From: Megascapheus bottae
Lineage: Eukaryota > Chordata > Mammalia > Rodentia > Geomyidae
Reading direction: 5' to 3'
Length of the DNA: 64,000 nt
Assembly (NCBI GenBank): GCA_024803745.1
Contig: JANJXV010000025.1
Coordinates: 14,774,341-14,838,340, forward strand
The notes under the pieces were generated by a model. The model had not been told where the DNA came from, did not search any database, and was given only the letters and a program-made list of their open reading frames with translations. The translations under genes and the position numbers were made by a program. Numbering within the stretch: the stretch's first letter is position 1; every line of letters starts with the position of its first letter. Below, one piece after another: positions 43,597 through 53,606 of this stretch.

Positions 43597-44448
43597 TTTA
43601 TTGTAATTAGTAAAAGGGTTGCATGATATTTGCCAGATAGAAGGTGCATTAATTCACGTACATTGATACCCTTTCACATGTCTTGGTACCCATTTCTCTC
43701 CCCCCCCAAACCCCCCACCCGTCTCGGTTTTCCCCCTTCCCTATCAAATTTCAAATAACCAAATACAAATAAATTCAATATATCAGATAACAAAGTGAGA
43801 TACTATAACAATATGAGATAACCAAGGGACAGCAAAGGAGATGAGAGACAACATAGTACATTAAGGACAACAATCATTCGTTATATGGCTTTTGTTTCGA
43901 TATCCTGGAGGTCCTTTCAATTAGCTTCATACTATATGGCCTTATGTATCAAGATTTTGCTCTATTGCAGATCTCTGCTAGTAGAGCCCAAGGTTTCTAC
44001 TGACTATGACGAATGAGGGAAACCATTGAGCCTAAGTTCCTTTGAGTCTGGCTTACTTCACTTAATATGATTTTTTCTAAGTCTTTCCATTTCCTAACAA
44101 ATGGGGCGATGTCATTCTTTCTGACAGCAGCATAGAATTCCATTGTGTACAAATACCACAACTTGTTGATCCACTCATCAACTGAGGGACATCTAGGTTG
44201 GTTCCATATATTTGCTATGGTGAATAGTGCTGCAATGAACATTGTTGTGCTAGTGGATTTAGTATGCCCTTGTTTCTGGATGGTTGGGTAAACGCCAAGT
44301 AGTGGAATTGCTGGGTCATAGGGGAGTTCTATGTTTAGCCTTTTGAGGCACTGCCACACTGCTTTCCATAGGGGTTGAACGAGTTTGCACTCCCACCAAC
44401 AGTGTAGAAGTGATCCCTCCTGGCCACATCCCCTCCAGCATCTGTTAA
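43597..44448 (-). mobile_element. L1, 3' part of a twin-primed insertion
   Basis: Antisense L1 3' UTR (T-rich end, C-rich complement of the G-rich tract near 43701-43740) and the C-terminal end of ORF2. The minus-strand frame at 43997-44359 reads through ORF2-type sequence, including a 'LYTMEFYAAVRKNDIAPF' segment typical of the L1 ORF2 C-terminus. The element is flanked by the exact 18-base repeat tccaccacaggaattttt (43579-43596 and 44743-44760). The tail differs from that of the copies at 24524 and 56529, so it may be another subfamily. Confidence 0.93.
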
Positions 44449-44742
44449 AGAAACTCCTTTCACAATAGCCTCAAAGAAAATAAAGTACCTAGAAATTAGC
44501 TTAACTAAGAATGTAAAGGACCTTTTTGACAAAAACTTTAAAACCCTAAAAAAGGAAATTAAAGCAGAACTAAGGAAATGGAAAAACCTCCCATGCTCCT
44601 GGATTGGAAGAATCAACATTGTGAAAATGACAATCTTGCCAAGAGCTATCTACAAATTCAACGCAATACCCATCAATATCCCAATGGCATTCTTTAAAGA
44701 AATAGAAGAGGCAATCCAAAATTTCATATGGAATAATAAAAG
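44449..44742 (+). mobile_element. L1, inverted 5' part of the same insertion
   Basis: Plus-strand L1 ORF2 sequence from an upstream part of the gene: 'aagtacctagaaattagctt', 'tcctggattggaagaatcaa' (coding [15 protein letters not shown] sequence) and 'atttcatatggaataataaa' (FIWNNK). It is in the opposite orientation to the adjoining 3' part, and the ORF2 stretch that should lie between the two is missing. No open product can be made. Confidence 0.93.
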
Positions 44743-44760
44743 TCCACCACAGGAATTTTT

Positions 44761-45739
44761 AAAGTTGGCAAATGTTCCTCTTCAATAGGTCCTAGCTGAG
44801 TCATAAGTGTAAAATTCAAAACACTAGCTACCTCTGAGGTCCTTATCCATGAGCCTTGGTCTCACCCTCTTCTCAGTGTAGGACTCTTCCTTTCTGGTGA
44901 CTCATTCTCAGTGTTTCTTAGCCTCACTGTCTTTCCCCCACTTTTCTCTCCTTGGACTTACCTCAATACTAACAAGCCCCAAACTGCTGAGTTAGCTGGC
45001 TGCCCATGCCTGCTGTCAAGTTTCACCCCTTGCCCAGATGTATGCCTGCTGTTAAGGTTCTTGGGCTTGCTAACTGTCCTGGAGTCCAAGACACACTTCT
45101 AAATCCTTAGCATTTTCAGACTTGTTTTTCAGCCACTGAAAATGTATTAACTTCTCCCATCTTCTAGTGTTTGTACTGCAGGAATGGAGCTATTCCATTC
45201 ACTCTTCAGTGGAAGGTACTCTGCAGGGACTGTACCAGACCTGTTCATCTGTCTACTACTTGTCTGCTCACTTTTGGAACACAAGTGCCCAGTGTGTTAA
45301 AACTGATACTTGACTATTGTTGAACTGTGATGATGGCAGCAGGACTTCTGTCCTCTCATGTAGTCAACTAGGCTAATTTTCCTCCCTTATCTGGGCAGCC
45401 ATACTCTGGTGAGGGTTCTAGACTCTTACCTTTATGTGGTCCTTATATCTTCGCCTTGGTCACATCCCAGGCTTCAGTCACTTAGGCTCAGGCTAAATGC
45501 AAAATCTGCCATTGGGTTTCATTTAAACTGATATGACCTTTTGTCCTTACAGATGGCCTCATGTGTGCGTGTATGTGTGTGTGCCCACAAATGCATCATC
45601 TTACCAATAAAGCCCTCTGTTTCCACTAGGCTATTATTCTTATTGATAAGATGCCTTCAGCCAGGGATCTCTTTGAGTGAAAAAATGAGGGATTGGATTT
45701 TGGCAAAATCCCATCTCAACCTGTGTCTCCACTGAGCTA
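44761..45739. other. Unique non-coding DNA
   Basis: No recognised repeat or gene beyond a short TG run near 45562-45580. Confidence 0.45.
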
Positions 45740-45900
45740 AGCCTCCTTTCAAATACACAAGGAAGATATAATTATCTCAGTGTTTGAGATGGGAACACTA
45801 ATGAGGTTAATGGGTTTTCCCAGAGTCCCAAAGCTCTAGAGCAGAGATGTGCCTTGACCTGTGTCTTCCATGTCCACACCTCCTCTCATTACACCTTAAA
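45740..45900 (-). mobile_element. MIR fragment
   Basis: 'gatataattatctcagtgtt', 'gggaacactaatgaggttaa' and 'tgggttttcccagagtccca' follow antisense MIR with moderate divergence. Confidence 0.6.
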
Positions 45901-46884
45901 TTGCTAGATTTCTAGCTAGAACCAGTGTGCTTCTTGACCTCAGTATAAAGAGTCTGTGGAAAAACACAGAGATGTTTCTAACAAGGAAAGAACAGACTTC
46001 CACCACATCCACTTTATAGGGGTTTGTGGATTTACATGACCCCAGTATTGTTAGGCAGCTCTAAGACATCCAAAGAATAGAAGCCTCCATTTTGTTACCC
46101 TCAAGTGGCAGGTGTGTCAAAGCTTGCTGTTTCCTCTCTCGAAAGCTCAATGCCCACCCCCTCTCAACCTGCTGCTGCCCTAAGTCTCTCTCCTCTCCAC
46201 AGACTAGGAAAGGTACTAAAGGTTCAGCAGGGAAGACATTGATTCTCTCACATGAGCATGCACCAGAAACACCTGGAAGGTGAGGGCAGGAACAAAGGAT
46301 GCACATTTGAACCCATTCATAGATGGGCCCTGAGGATGCTGGGTCATTGACATACAGTGACTGGTCTGTACCCACAGGCTGGCTAATTGCTCCACATGTA
46401 GCAGATGTACTTATTGAACCAACAGGCTGTCAGGAGGGCCATCCCTTGATCATCTCCACAAAAAATATTTCAGTAGCTTCTCTGGCATCTGTTATAGACC
46501 CAGTGGTTCTCAGTGAGATAAAAGTCCCTGGTGTCTAGGAATAGAGAATCTAAACATAGCCACAATTCATGTGGCGTATCTTGCAGGGCAAGATAAGATA
46601 GCCATATTGAGATGATAACAAATTCCTACAGAATAAGACAAAGAAGATTCACAATGGAGATTGCAAAGTTCCTTGGGAGGTCCCTGAACTTTGTCCATTT
46701 TAATTTCTGGTGATAGCATCACCATCATGCCACACCCCCCCCCTTGTGAGGAGGATACTGTATTGAATCACAACTCTCAAAGTGTGCTACTCTGACCTAA
46801 TGGTGTGCAAGGCCTTGAACTGCTATCCAAGGCTTTGTGACACAGGCAGATGTGGCTCCAGCCCCAGAAATCAGTTTCAACTCA
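45901..46884. other. Unique non-coding DNA
   Basis: No recognised repeat. Overlapping short frames on both strands at 46061-46375 carry no domain. A C-run lies near 46733-46743. Confidence 0.45.
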
Positions 46885-47065
46885 GGTGACTCATGGTATC
46901 AAAGATCTGTGTACTGTTTGGCTAAGCAGAGGAATTATCGGGATAATGATCATTTCTCACTCAACTCCCCTCCCTTGCTTGTTCAAAGCAAAAAGCCCTT
47001 AATTGCTTCTTGAACTACACACAAGTGGGCTGTTGGCTGTGACTGTAATTCAGTGTGGAGAAGTA
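46885..47065. promoter_or_regulatory. Candidate conserved regulatory element
   Basis: Repeat-free block with 'aggaattatcgggataatga' (an inverted ATTATC/GATAAT pair), 'gcccttaattgcttc' and other homeodomain- and GATA-like cores. Inferred from motif density only. Confidence 0.2.
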
Positions 47066-47211
47066 AAGAAAACAGTAAAACAGATTTCCCTTTAAGCAGA
47101 GGCTTAAAGGGAAGGTCCACAGAAGTGAGAATGACAGGCATAGGACACTGGTAAGTGGAGGGAGATCTTCTAAGAGCAGATTGGTGCTACATTAGCAGCT
47201 GAAGGTGTGTT

Positions 47212-47433
47212 AGTATGTGTGTGCGTGTTGGGCTGAGGCTTGAACTCAGGGCATTGCTTAGCTTCTCTTCAAAGCCGGTGCTTTACCATCCATATATACC
47301 TCCACTTCTAGCTTTTTGGTAGTTAAGTAGAGATTAAGAGTCTAACAGACTTTCCTGTTTCTGTGAACTGTAAGCTTCAAATCTCAGCCATCTGAGTAGC
47401 TGGGGTTATGGGTATGAGCCTTGGTATCCAGCT
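47212..47433 (-). mobile_element. B1-head/Geo-tail composite SINE with TG-rich tail
   Basis: Begins with an imperfect TG tail, then antisense Geo ('tgaggcttgaactcagggca', 'ccggtgctttaccatcc'), linker 'tagttaagtagagattaaga', and B1 head 'agctggggttatgggtatga'. Confidence 0.85.
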
Positions 47434-47624
47434 GAAGTCATCTTTAATTGCAGATGATACCAGATTTGATTGAAAGGTTTTACTATGAGTGGGGTAGCGT
47501 TACAGGACAGCAAGGAGAACGGAAGGCTAGAAATTATCTCAGAATGATGTCACAATATGGATGCTGGGATTCCTGGCGAAGACACTAATATGTGAGGAAA
47601 CTCAGATTCTGGATTCAGTCTTCA

Positions 47625-47713
47625 GTCATTTTAACTTCACGTAGGCACTATTTGAAGGGTGACAATCTTAGGTCATTTTAACTTCATGTAGGCATTATTT
47701 GAAGGGTGACAAT
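47625..47713. repeat. 47-bp tandem duplication
   Basis: Two head-to-tail copies of about 42 shared bases with a 47-base period (47625-47671 and 47672-47713), differing at two positions, both C/T. Core 'tatttgaagggtgacaat' is in both. Confidence 0.95.
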
Positions 47714-48679
47714 GTATGTTTTTTCTTACCATCAATGCATCTATCTCATGAATTTTGGGGCTTACTTGACTACCACATATTTAACAATGAGCCAATTGTT
47801 CACCACACACTCCTTGTAAACACTGCTACTCTATAATGTAAACTCTTTTATTCCCTGACACAAACACAAAGAAAACTCAGACTCCATGACTGAAAACTTG
47901 TTTATATTTCCAGGAGTTGGAGAAGCAATGATGAAACTAGGAAGTCCACATGCCTTGTTCATTCCTCATCCTTCTCTGAGCTAAAAGAAATGCTGAGTCT
48001 GTTACAGGACCATAAGACCCTTAAAATGTTCTTATCTTCTAAATATCAGAAATGATGCCACCAATTCATTTACAAATTATCTTAAAATTCTCCTATAAAA
48101 GTGCTTAGTATAAAAATAATCAAATGGAAAAAATAATCAAATGGAAATAGTGAGATTAAGAATTGATCAAATAAGGAAATTTAAGTGATGTTTCATTGTC
48201 AGACCTTAGAGATAAATCTTTACCATTCATATATGTTTCATCAAACCTTTTATATGATAAAAACTATTTCCCTAATAGGAAGGTAGGCATTTGCAATCCC
48301 TGATTCCCGCCTCCCCCACTTCTATCCCACCTATATAAATAACCAAAAGCAGCATACAAGGATGTCCAGAGTCTCTTAAAATAGTAATCACTAGTTGACC
48401 TACCTAGTTTCAGAATTACGCATTCCAATGTCACTGTGGAGTACTTTTGAAATCCTTTTGAGCAAGAAGAAACAAGAATAGAGCTGAATTTAGTAAATAC
48501 TTCTTGACAAGGTGTAATACGCCCTGCTCCATGTTAGGTACTAGACCGATAAGCTGCAGGATGACTGTGGTCTTCATCTTCACATTGCCAGCCGCTGATC
48601 TGAGGATAGAAGAGACACCCAGACCCATCTAGAGAGGTCAGGATCTGTGAGCTTTCTTCTTGCAGCTAGGGTACTTCTG
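47714..48679. other. Unique non-coding DNA
   Basis: No mobile element recognised. A small local duplication 'aataatcaaatggaaa' appears twice near 48115-48148. Confidence 0.45.
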
Positions 48680-48830
48680 GATGATGGTAGTTAAAAGATC
48701 CTGGTTTGAATTAGACCTGGTTTAAAACTAGGCCCTGTTGCTTTATTTACCATGAGCAAGTCATGTAAACTCTTGAAGGCTTAGGTTCACTCTCTGTAAA
48801 TAGAACCAGTAATTCTTCCAGTAGCTGGAG
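48680..48830 (+). mobile_element. MIR fragment
   Basis: 'tggtttgaattagacctggt', 'gagcaagtcatgtaaactct' and 'ggttcactctctgtaaatag' parallel sense MIR from GGTTCGAATCC to TCCTCATCTGTAAAATGG. Confidence 0.65.
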
Positions 48831-49174
48831 AGGGGTGAGTTAATCATGTACAGAGAAAGAGACCAACATGTATGTCATACATAGTACAGAGGGGAGGCTG
48901 GCAGGTGCCTCCTTAAGAAGCCACAAGCTAACTGAAGCTACTCTCATTCTGGGGTATAGACAACTTGCTTCTCTTAGTTGCAACTCTCACTTTCCTAAAG
49001 TAACAAGTTACCTGGTTAATCTCTATGTATTTTTCAACCTTATCCAAACCTCTATTCTCATTTCTTCCTGCAACTCCCATCTGCTTACCTGTGCTCATCT
49101 TGTCTGTGCACCTGTCACTCATCTTGGAGTGTCTCTATTTACTCGCCCCATTCCTTATCAGAGCCTGTGACATA
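48831..49174. other. Unique non-coding DNA
   Basis: No recognised element. The 100-codon frame at 48868-49170 has no recognised domain. Confidence 0.4.
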
Positions 49175-49245
49175 GTGTCAGCATGTCCTGGCTCCAAGAA
49201 CAGTAATGGACACTAGCAGGTGTTCAATAATCATTTGTTTAGAAG
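49175..49245 (+). mobile_element. MIR 3' end fragment
   Basis: 'agtaatggacactagcaggt' and 'gttcaataatcatttgttt' resemble the MIR 3' end (TGGCACATAGTAAGCGCTCAATAAATGTT). Confidence 0.5.
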
Positions 49246-49334
49246 AAAAATGGGTAAATGAAAATGGAATCTATGTCTAAACCTGCCTAAATATGCCCTC
49301 AGTGAAATGCAGCATAAAATTCTGCTGCCTTGTC

Positions 49335-49546
49335 TAGTGGAATTCAGGGCCTCTTGTTCTTGGCTTTCTTTTTTTGAAGCGTGGTACTCTACCATTTGAG
49401 GTATACCTCCATTATGGTTTTTTGGTGGTGAATTGGAGGTATGCGTCACATGAACTTTCCTGCCTAGGCTAGCTCTGAATCTCCACCTCCAGATCTCCAC
49501 CTCCTGAGTAGCTAGGATTATAGACATGAGCAATCTGCACCCAGCT
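49335..49546 (-). mobile_element. B1-head/Geo-tail composite SINE
   Basis: Antisense Geo is decayed ('gtggtactctaccatttgag'). The linker 'tggtggtgaattggaggtat' and B1 head 'gagtagctaggattatagac' with 'atgagcaatctgcacccagc' are clear. Confidence 0.82.
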
Positions 49547-50570
49547 AAGCTTTCTCTTAAAAAGATCACTATCGAATGTGGACGCTGTTAAGATGTTTAT
49601 ACCAATGTTGAGCATAAATAAATGTGGGAAGAATTCAGGTCAATCCAAGCATTTGTAACAATATCTTATTTTTCTCCTGGGAGCTGTTTTAGATTCTGGT
49701 TTCATCCCCAGCTCTACATAAAGAAATAGGACTGGGACTGCAGCAGCTAGAATTACAGCCATTTTTGTCAGCCCATCATTTGACTCACTGTCTGGCCAGA
49801 GTGTCTCTCCCTCTGGGTCTGCAGACATTTTGCACAGGAAGAAAGCAATAAAGTGAACAGTCACATTCTGCAAGCTTCAAAGCTTCTTGCTGCGTGTTCC
49901 AGTCCATACATTTCTGAGAAGCACCATGGAGAGAGCCTCCTATCTGTTACCTCTAGCACGGCTGGAAATCAAAGCACTGGACCCCCCCCCCCCAAGAAAT
50001 GTTTTCTAAAGACCTGAGGGCAGTAGGCCATTTTATCCTCTCTGGGAGATTTCCTGATAACCAAAGAATATCTGCAAAGTCTAACTCCCTCAGTTCCATA
50101 ATACCTTAAATATAAGAGTTGCTTACAATCTTTAGGGGTTTATATTTGGAAGAGGGAAATGAATCAGATACAACTCACCAAAAAAGGAGAATTGTTTTTA
50201 AAATTGTGCGACCCCATTCCACCCCCACCAGAAAAATCTACATACAGTTTTTCACACTGAATACAGTGGATCTTATTAACAGAAGCATTTGTTAGTGTGT
50301 TGTAACTTTTTCAAAGCAAATCAATCACAGCAAACCTATCGGGTAAGACAGGTTTTATAATCATTAATACATTTGAATGGTTTTATAATCATTAATACAT
50401 TTGAATTTGCTTTGGAATTATCATAGGGATTGTAGAAAACTGGCAGATAGCACACCCCTATTTAGGGTTTCAGCTTACCACTTGTTAATTATTACCAAAA
50501 TATGAGGACAGGGCAAACTCTTGTCACCGATTTGCTATGATCATCCTATTTGACCCCCTTGGAGAGGAGG
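49547..50570. other. Unique non-coding DNA
   Basis: No mobile element recognised. It contains a C-run near 49982-49993 and the 28-bp duplication listed separately. Confidence 0.45.
50351..50406. repeat. Exact 28-bp tandem duplication
   Basis: 'ggttttataatcattaatac' plus 'atttgaat' occurs twice with no mismatch (50351-50378 and 50379-50406). Confidence 0.97.
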
Positions 50571-50773
50571 TACAGTACTGGGGTTTGAATTCAAGGACTC
50601 AAATTGACTTTCTTAGCTGATCCTCTACCACCTGAGCTACACCTCAGCCCTGCCTTTATCTGATTATTTTGGAAATAAGAGTCTCAAAGACTTTTGTCTT
50701 TGAACTGTAATCCTCCAGCTGTCAGCCTTCTGAGTAGCTAGGATTACAGGCATAAGCCACTGGAACCTGACTT
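50571..50773 (-). mobile_element. B1-head/Geo-tail composite SINE
   Basis: Antisense Geo ('actggggtttgaattcaagg', 'tcctctaccacctgagctac'), linker 'ttttggaaataagagtctca', B1 head 'agtagctaggattacaggca' and 'taagccactggaacctgac'. Confidence 0.85.
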
Positions 50774-50829
50774 GGGCCATCACTGAGGATGTCCTCCAGG
50801 GAAAGACATTTTTAAAAAATGTTCCATGA

Positions 50830-50896
50830 TGGGCTGGAGTCATGGTTCAAGTGACAGCACACATTCATGAAGCCCTGAATTTCCACCCCAGTATTG
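50830..50896 (+). mobile_element. ID-like or Geo fragment
   Basis: 'gggctggagtcatggttcaa' and 'gtgacagcacacattcatga', with 'ccctgaatttccaccccagt', have the spacing of a short tRNA-derived SINE. The 3' end passes directly into a microsatellite. Confidence 0.55.
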
Positions 50897-50970
50897 CAGA
50901 CAGACAGACAGGCAGACAGGCAGACAGACAGGCAGACAGACAGGCAGGCAGGCAGGCAGGCAGGCACGCA

Positions 50971-51017
<47 letters not shown>

Positions 51018-51019
51018 AG

Positions 51020-51083
<64 letters not shown>

Positions 51084-51088
51084 AGAGA
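50897..51088. repeat. Compound CAGA/CAGG/CA/GA microsatellite
   Basis: In order: CAGACAGACAGG units, a CAGG run, a short CGCG block, about 17 CA units, then about 30 GA units. It starts at the tail of the SINE fragment. The long frames on both strands are translated repeat. Confidence 0.97.
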
Positions 51089-51584
51089 TACACAAACACA
51101 GCTATACAAAAAATCTTTTCCAATTATTTCTGTAAGTTTCATTGGATTAGGACATTCTAGGATTTCCAAAGTAGTGGTAAAACACAAATAATTTCTAAGC
51201 TTTTTTAAATCAAAGGTGAGGAAAGTGTTGTCATTAAAAGATGATTAGAAAGTACTAAATTCTCACCCAATATACTTTTGATGAGGAAGAGGTTGAGGAG
51301 GGGGAGGGTGGGTGTATTCCCTCAAATGACCTTAGAATAGGAGATAACCCTGCCTCCTCATTCAGTGCTCCACACTAAACAAAACCTTCCTTTCTAGTTT
51401 TCCACATGAACTGGCATCTGAAACCATAAAAGCAACCCTCTCAAAAAGTGTGGAATTGTTTTGAAAGCTGTGTCTGGCAGACAGGGTTGCACCTGACTGT
51501 TCTCTGCAGGACATTTCTCTCAAGCTCCACAATAGGCAGGCAGGATGGATGTTCCATTACTGAGCCTGACATGGCTTCCTTCTC
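51089..51584. other. Unique non-coding DNA
   Basis: No recognised element up to the L1 target site. Confidence 0.45.
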
Positions 51585-51601
51585 CCAAGGCAAGAACATT
51601 T

Positions 51602-53191
51602 TTTTAAAGAATTTATTAATGTTTATTTTACATCATATTTTAAATGACAAGTTTAACAAACAAGTGTTCAAGGAGGGAATCTCTATTTACAATCACTGGG
51701 AACTTAATCAAAATTAGGCTAAGGGTTTGTATGTCATAGAAACATATTAATTTAAGAAATAAAACATTATGTCTATAGAGTCATAGGTTTTTATGTCTAT
51801 ATAGTTATGTTTATATTTCCATTACCATGTTCATAGCTTTGGGTATGCAGTTATTGAGTCCTCGCTCTTGTACTCTTTGGATTTAATAGCCACATATTAG
51901 GGATACCATGCACCTTTTGTTCCTTAGGTCTTGACTTGTCTCACTCAACATGATTCGCTCTAGGTTCATCCATTTCCCTGTGAATGCCATTATTTTATCT
52001 TGTCTGTTGGCTATGTAGAATTCCATTGTGTATATATACCACATTTTCTGTATCCATTCATCTGCAGTAGGGCATCTGGATTGTTTCCATCACCTGGCTA
52101 TTGTGAATAGTGCAGAGATGAACATAGCTGAGCAGGTGTCCTTGTAATATTCTGGGTCATGATGTTCAGGATAGATGCCCAGAAGTGGTATGGCGGGATC
52201 ATAGGGAAGGTCTATTTTCAGTTCTTTAAGAAACCTCCACACTGCTTTCCAGAGTGGCTGAACTAGTCTTCATTCCCATCAGCAGCGTAGTAGGGTTCCT
52301 TTTTCTCCACAACCCCGTCAGCAACTGTCACTGTCTGAGTTCAAAATCTTGGCCATTCTTGTTGGGGTAAGGTGGTATCTTAGTGTTGTTTTTATTTGCA
52401 TTTCCTTTATGACAACCATGGATGATGAACATTTTCTCATATGCTTTTCTGCCATTTTAATCTCTTCTTTTGATAAGTCTATCTTTAGTTCCCTTGCCCA
52501 TTTAGTGAATGGTTTATTGGGTTTGGGGGGGATTAGTTTCTTGAGTTCCCTGTAGATACTGGATATTAAGCATTTGTCAGATGTATTGTTGGTGAATATC
52601 TTTTCCCAGTTGGTTGGCTGTCTCTCTACTTTTGCAACTATGTTTTTATCTGTACAGAAACTTTTTATTTTAGGTAGTCCCATTTATGGAATCTCTCTCC
52701 AATCTGTTGTGACCCTGGGATTCTGTTCAGGAATCTTTTGCCTATGCCTACCAGTTCCAGTGTCTCTCCTACTTTATCATGTAGCAGTTTCACAGTTTCC
52801 GGTCTGACATTGAGGTCTTTGATCCACTTTGAGTTAATGCTTGTGCATGTGGCTGCCCAGTTTTGCCAGCACCAATAATTGAATAGGCTGTGTTTGTTCC
52901 ACTGTGTATCTTTGGCTCCTTTGTCAAATACAAGTTGACTATAGGTATGTGGTTCTATTTCTGGGTCTTCTATTCTGTTCCACTGATCTTCTGGTCTGTT
53001 TTTGTGCCAATACCAAGCAGTTTTTGTTATTATGGCTCTACAGTAGAGTTTGAAGTCTGGTATTGTAATACCACCAGCATTGCTCTTTTTGCCTAGAATT
53101 GTTTTGGCTATTCTAGGTCTTTTCCTGTTCCATATGAATCTTTGGATTATATCTTCTATTTCCGTAAAGAATGTCTTTGGGATTTTGATGG
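51602..53191 (-). mobile_element. 5'-truncated L1 with TSD; ORF2 C-terminal half and 3' UTR
   Basis: Antisense L1. The ORF2 C-terminal region is readable in two pieces (52665-53195, with motifs 'RFIWNRKRP' and 'TAWYWHKNRPEDQWNRIE', and 52318-52683, with '[18 protein letters not shown]'). They are separated by a frame change near 52665-52683, and a stop follows at 52318, so no ORF2 protein is possible. The 3' UTR side runs to 51602. The 17-base ccaaggcaagaacattt flanks it exactly (51585-51601 and 53192-53208). Confidence 0.95.
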
Positions 53192-53399
53192 CCAAGGCAA
53201 GAACATTTGAACGGGTCCTGGCAGCCTCACACAGAATGACCCTGGTATTAAAATCTCAGGCAGAATCTAAAGTGGAAGATTAATATCATCAAAAGGTGAA
53301 TTCCTCATCCTAGCAGGACAAGAAGAACAGAGAGGAATTGTGTCTTTACACATGGCTGGGGGATTTTGTTTTTGTTTTTTTTTTTCATTTTGTTTTTAG

Positions 53400-53606
53400 G
53401 ATATTGGTTCTGGGGCTTGAACTCAGGACCTGGGCTTCTTTGCTTAAGGCTAGCCCTGTACCACTTGAGCCATAGCTGTATTTCTAGCTTTTTGGTGTTG
53501 AAATGGAGAAAGAGTCTCAGACACATTCCTGTTTAAGCTGGCTTCAAACTGTGATTTCAGACTCCTAGGTAGCTAGAATTATAGGCATCAACCACAGGCA
53601 CTTGGA
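53400..53606 (-). mobile_element. B1-head/Geo-tail composite SINE
   Basis: Follows a T-rich run at 53376-53400. Antisense Geo ('ctggggcttgaactcaggac', 'gtaccacttgagccatagct'), linker 'tgttgaaatggagaaagagt', B1 head 'taggtagctagaattatagg'. Confidence 0.88.

Noticed and set aside
43997..44359. 120-codon minus-strand frame
   Set aside because: L1 ORF2 C-terminus within the twin-primed insertion.
47625..47713. Duplication considered as a TSD pair around an insertion
   Set aside because: The copies are directly adjacent, with only five bases between the shared cores, so nothing is inserted between them.
50897..51088. Regularly spaced short repeats, checked as a possible CRISPR array
   Set aside because: There are no spacers of constant length; this is a compound microsatellite in a mammalian genome.
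50812..51191. Six overlapping frames on both strands
   Set aside because: All are products of the compound CAGA/CA/GA microsatellite.
52318..53195. Two long minus-strand frames that look like a real enzyme
   Set aside because: They are the C-terminal part of L1 ORF2 in a 5'-truncated, frameshifted insertion, annotated as a mobile element rather than a gene.
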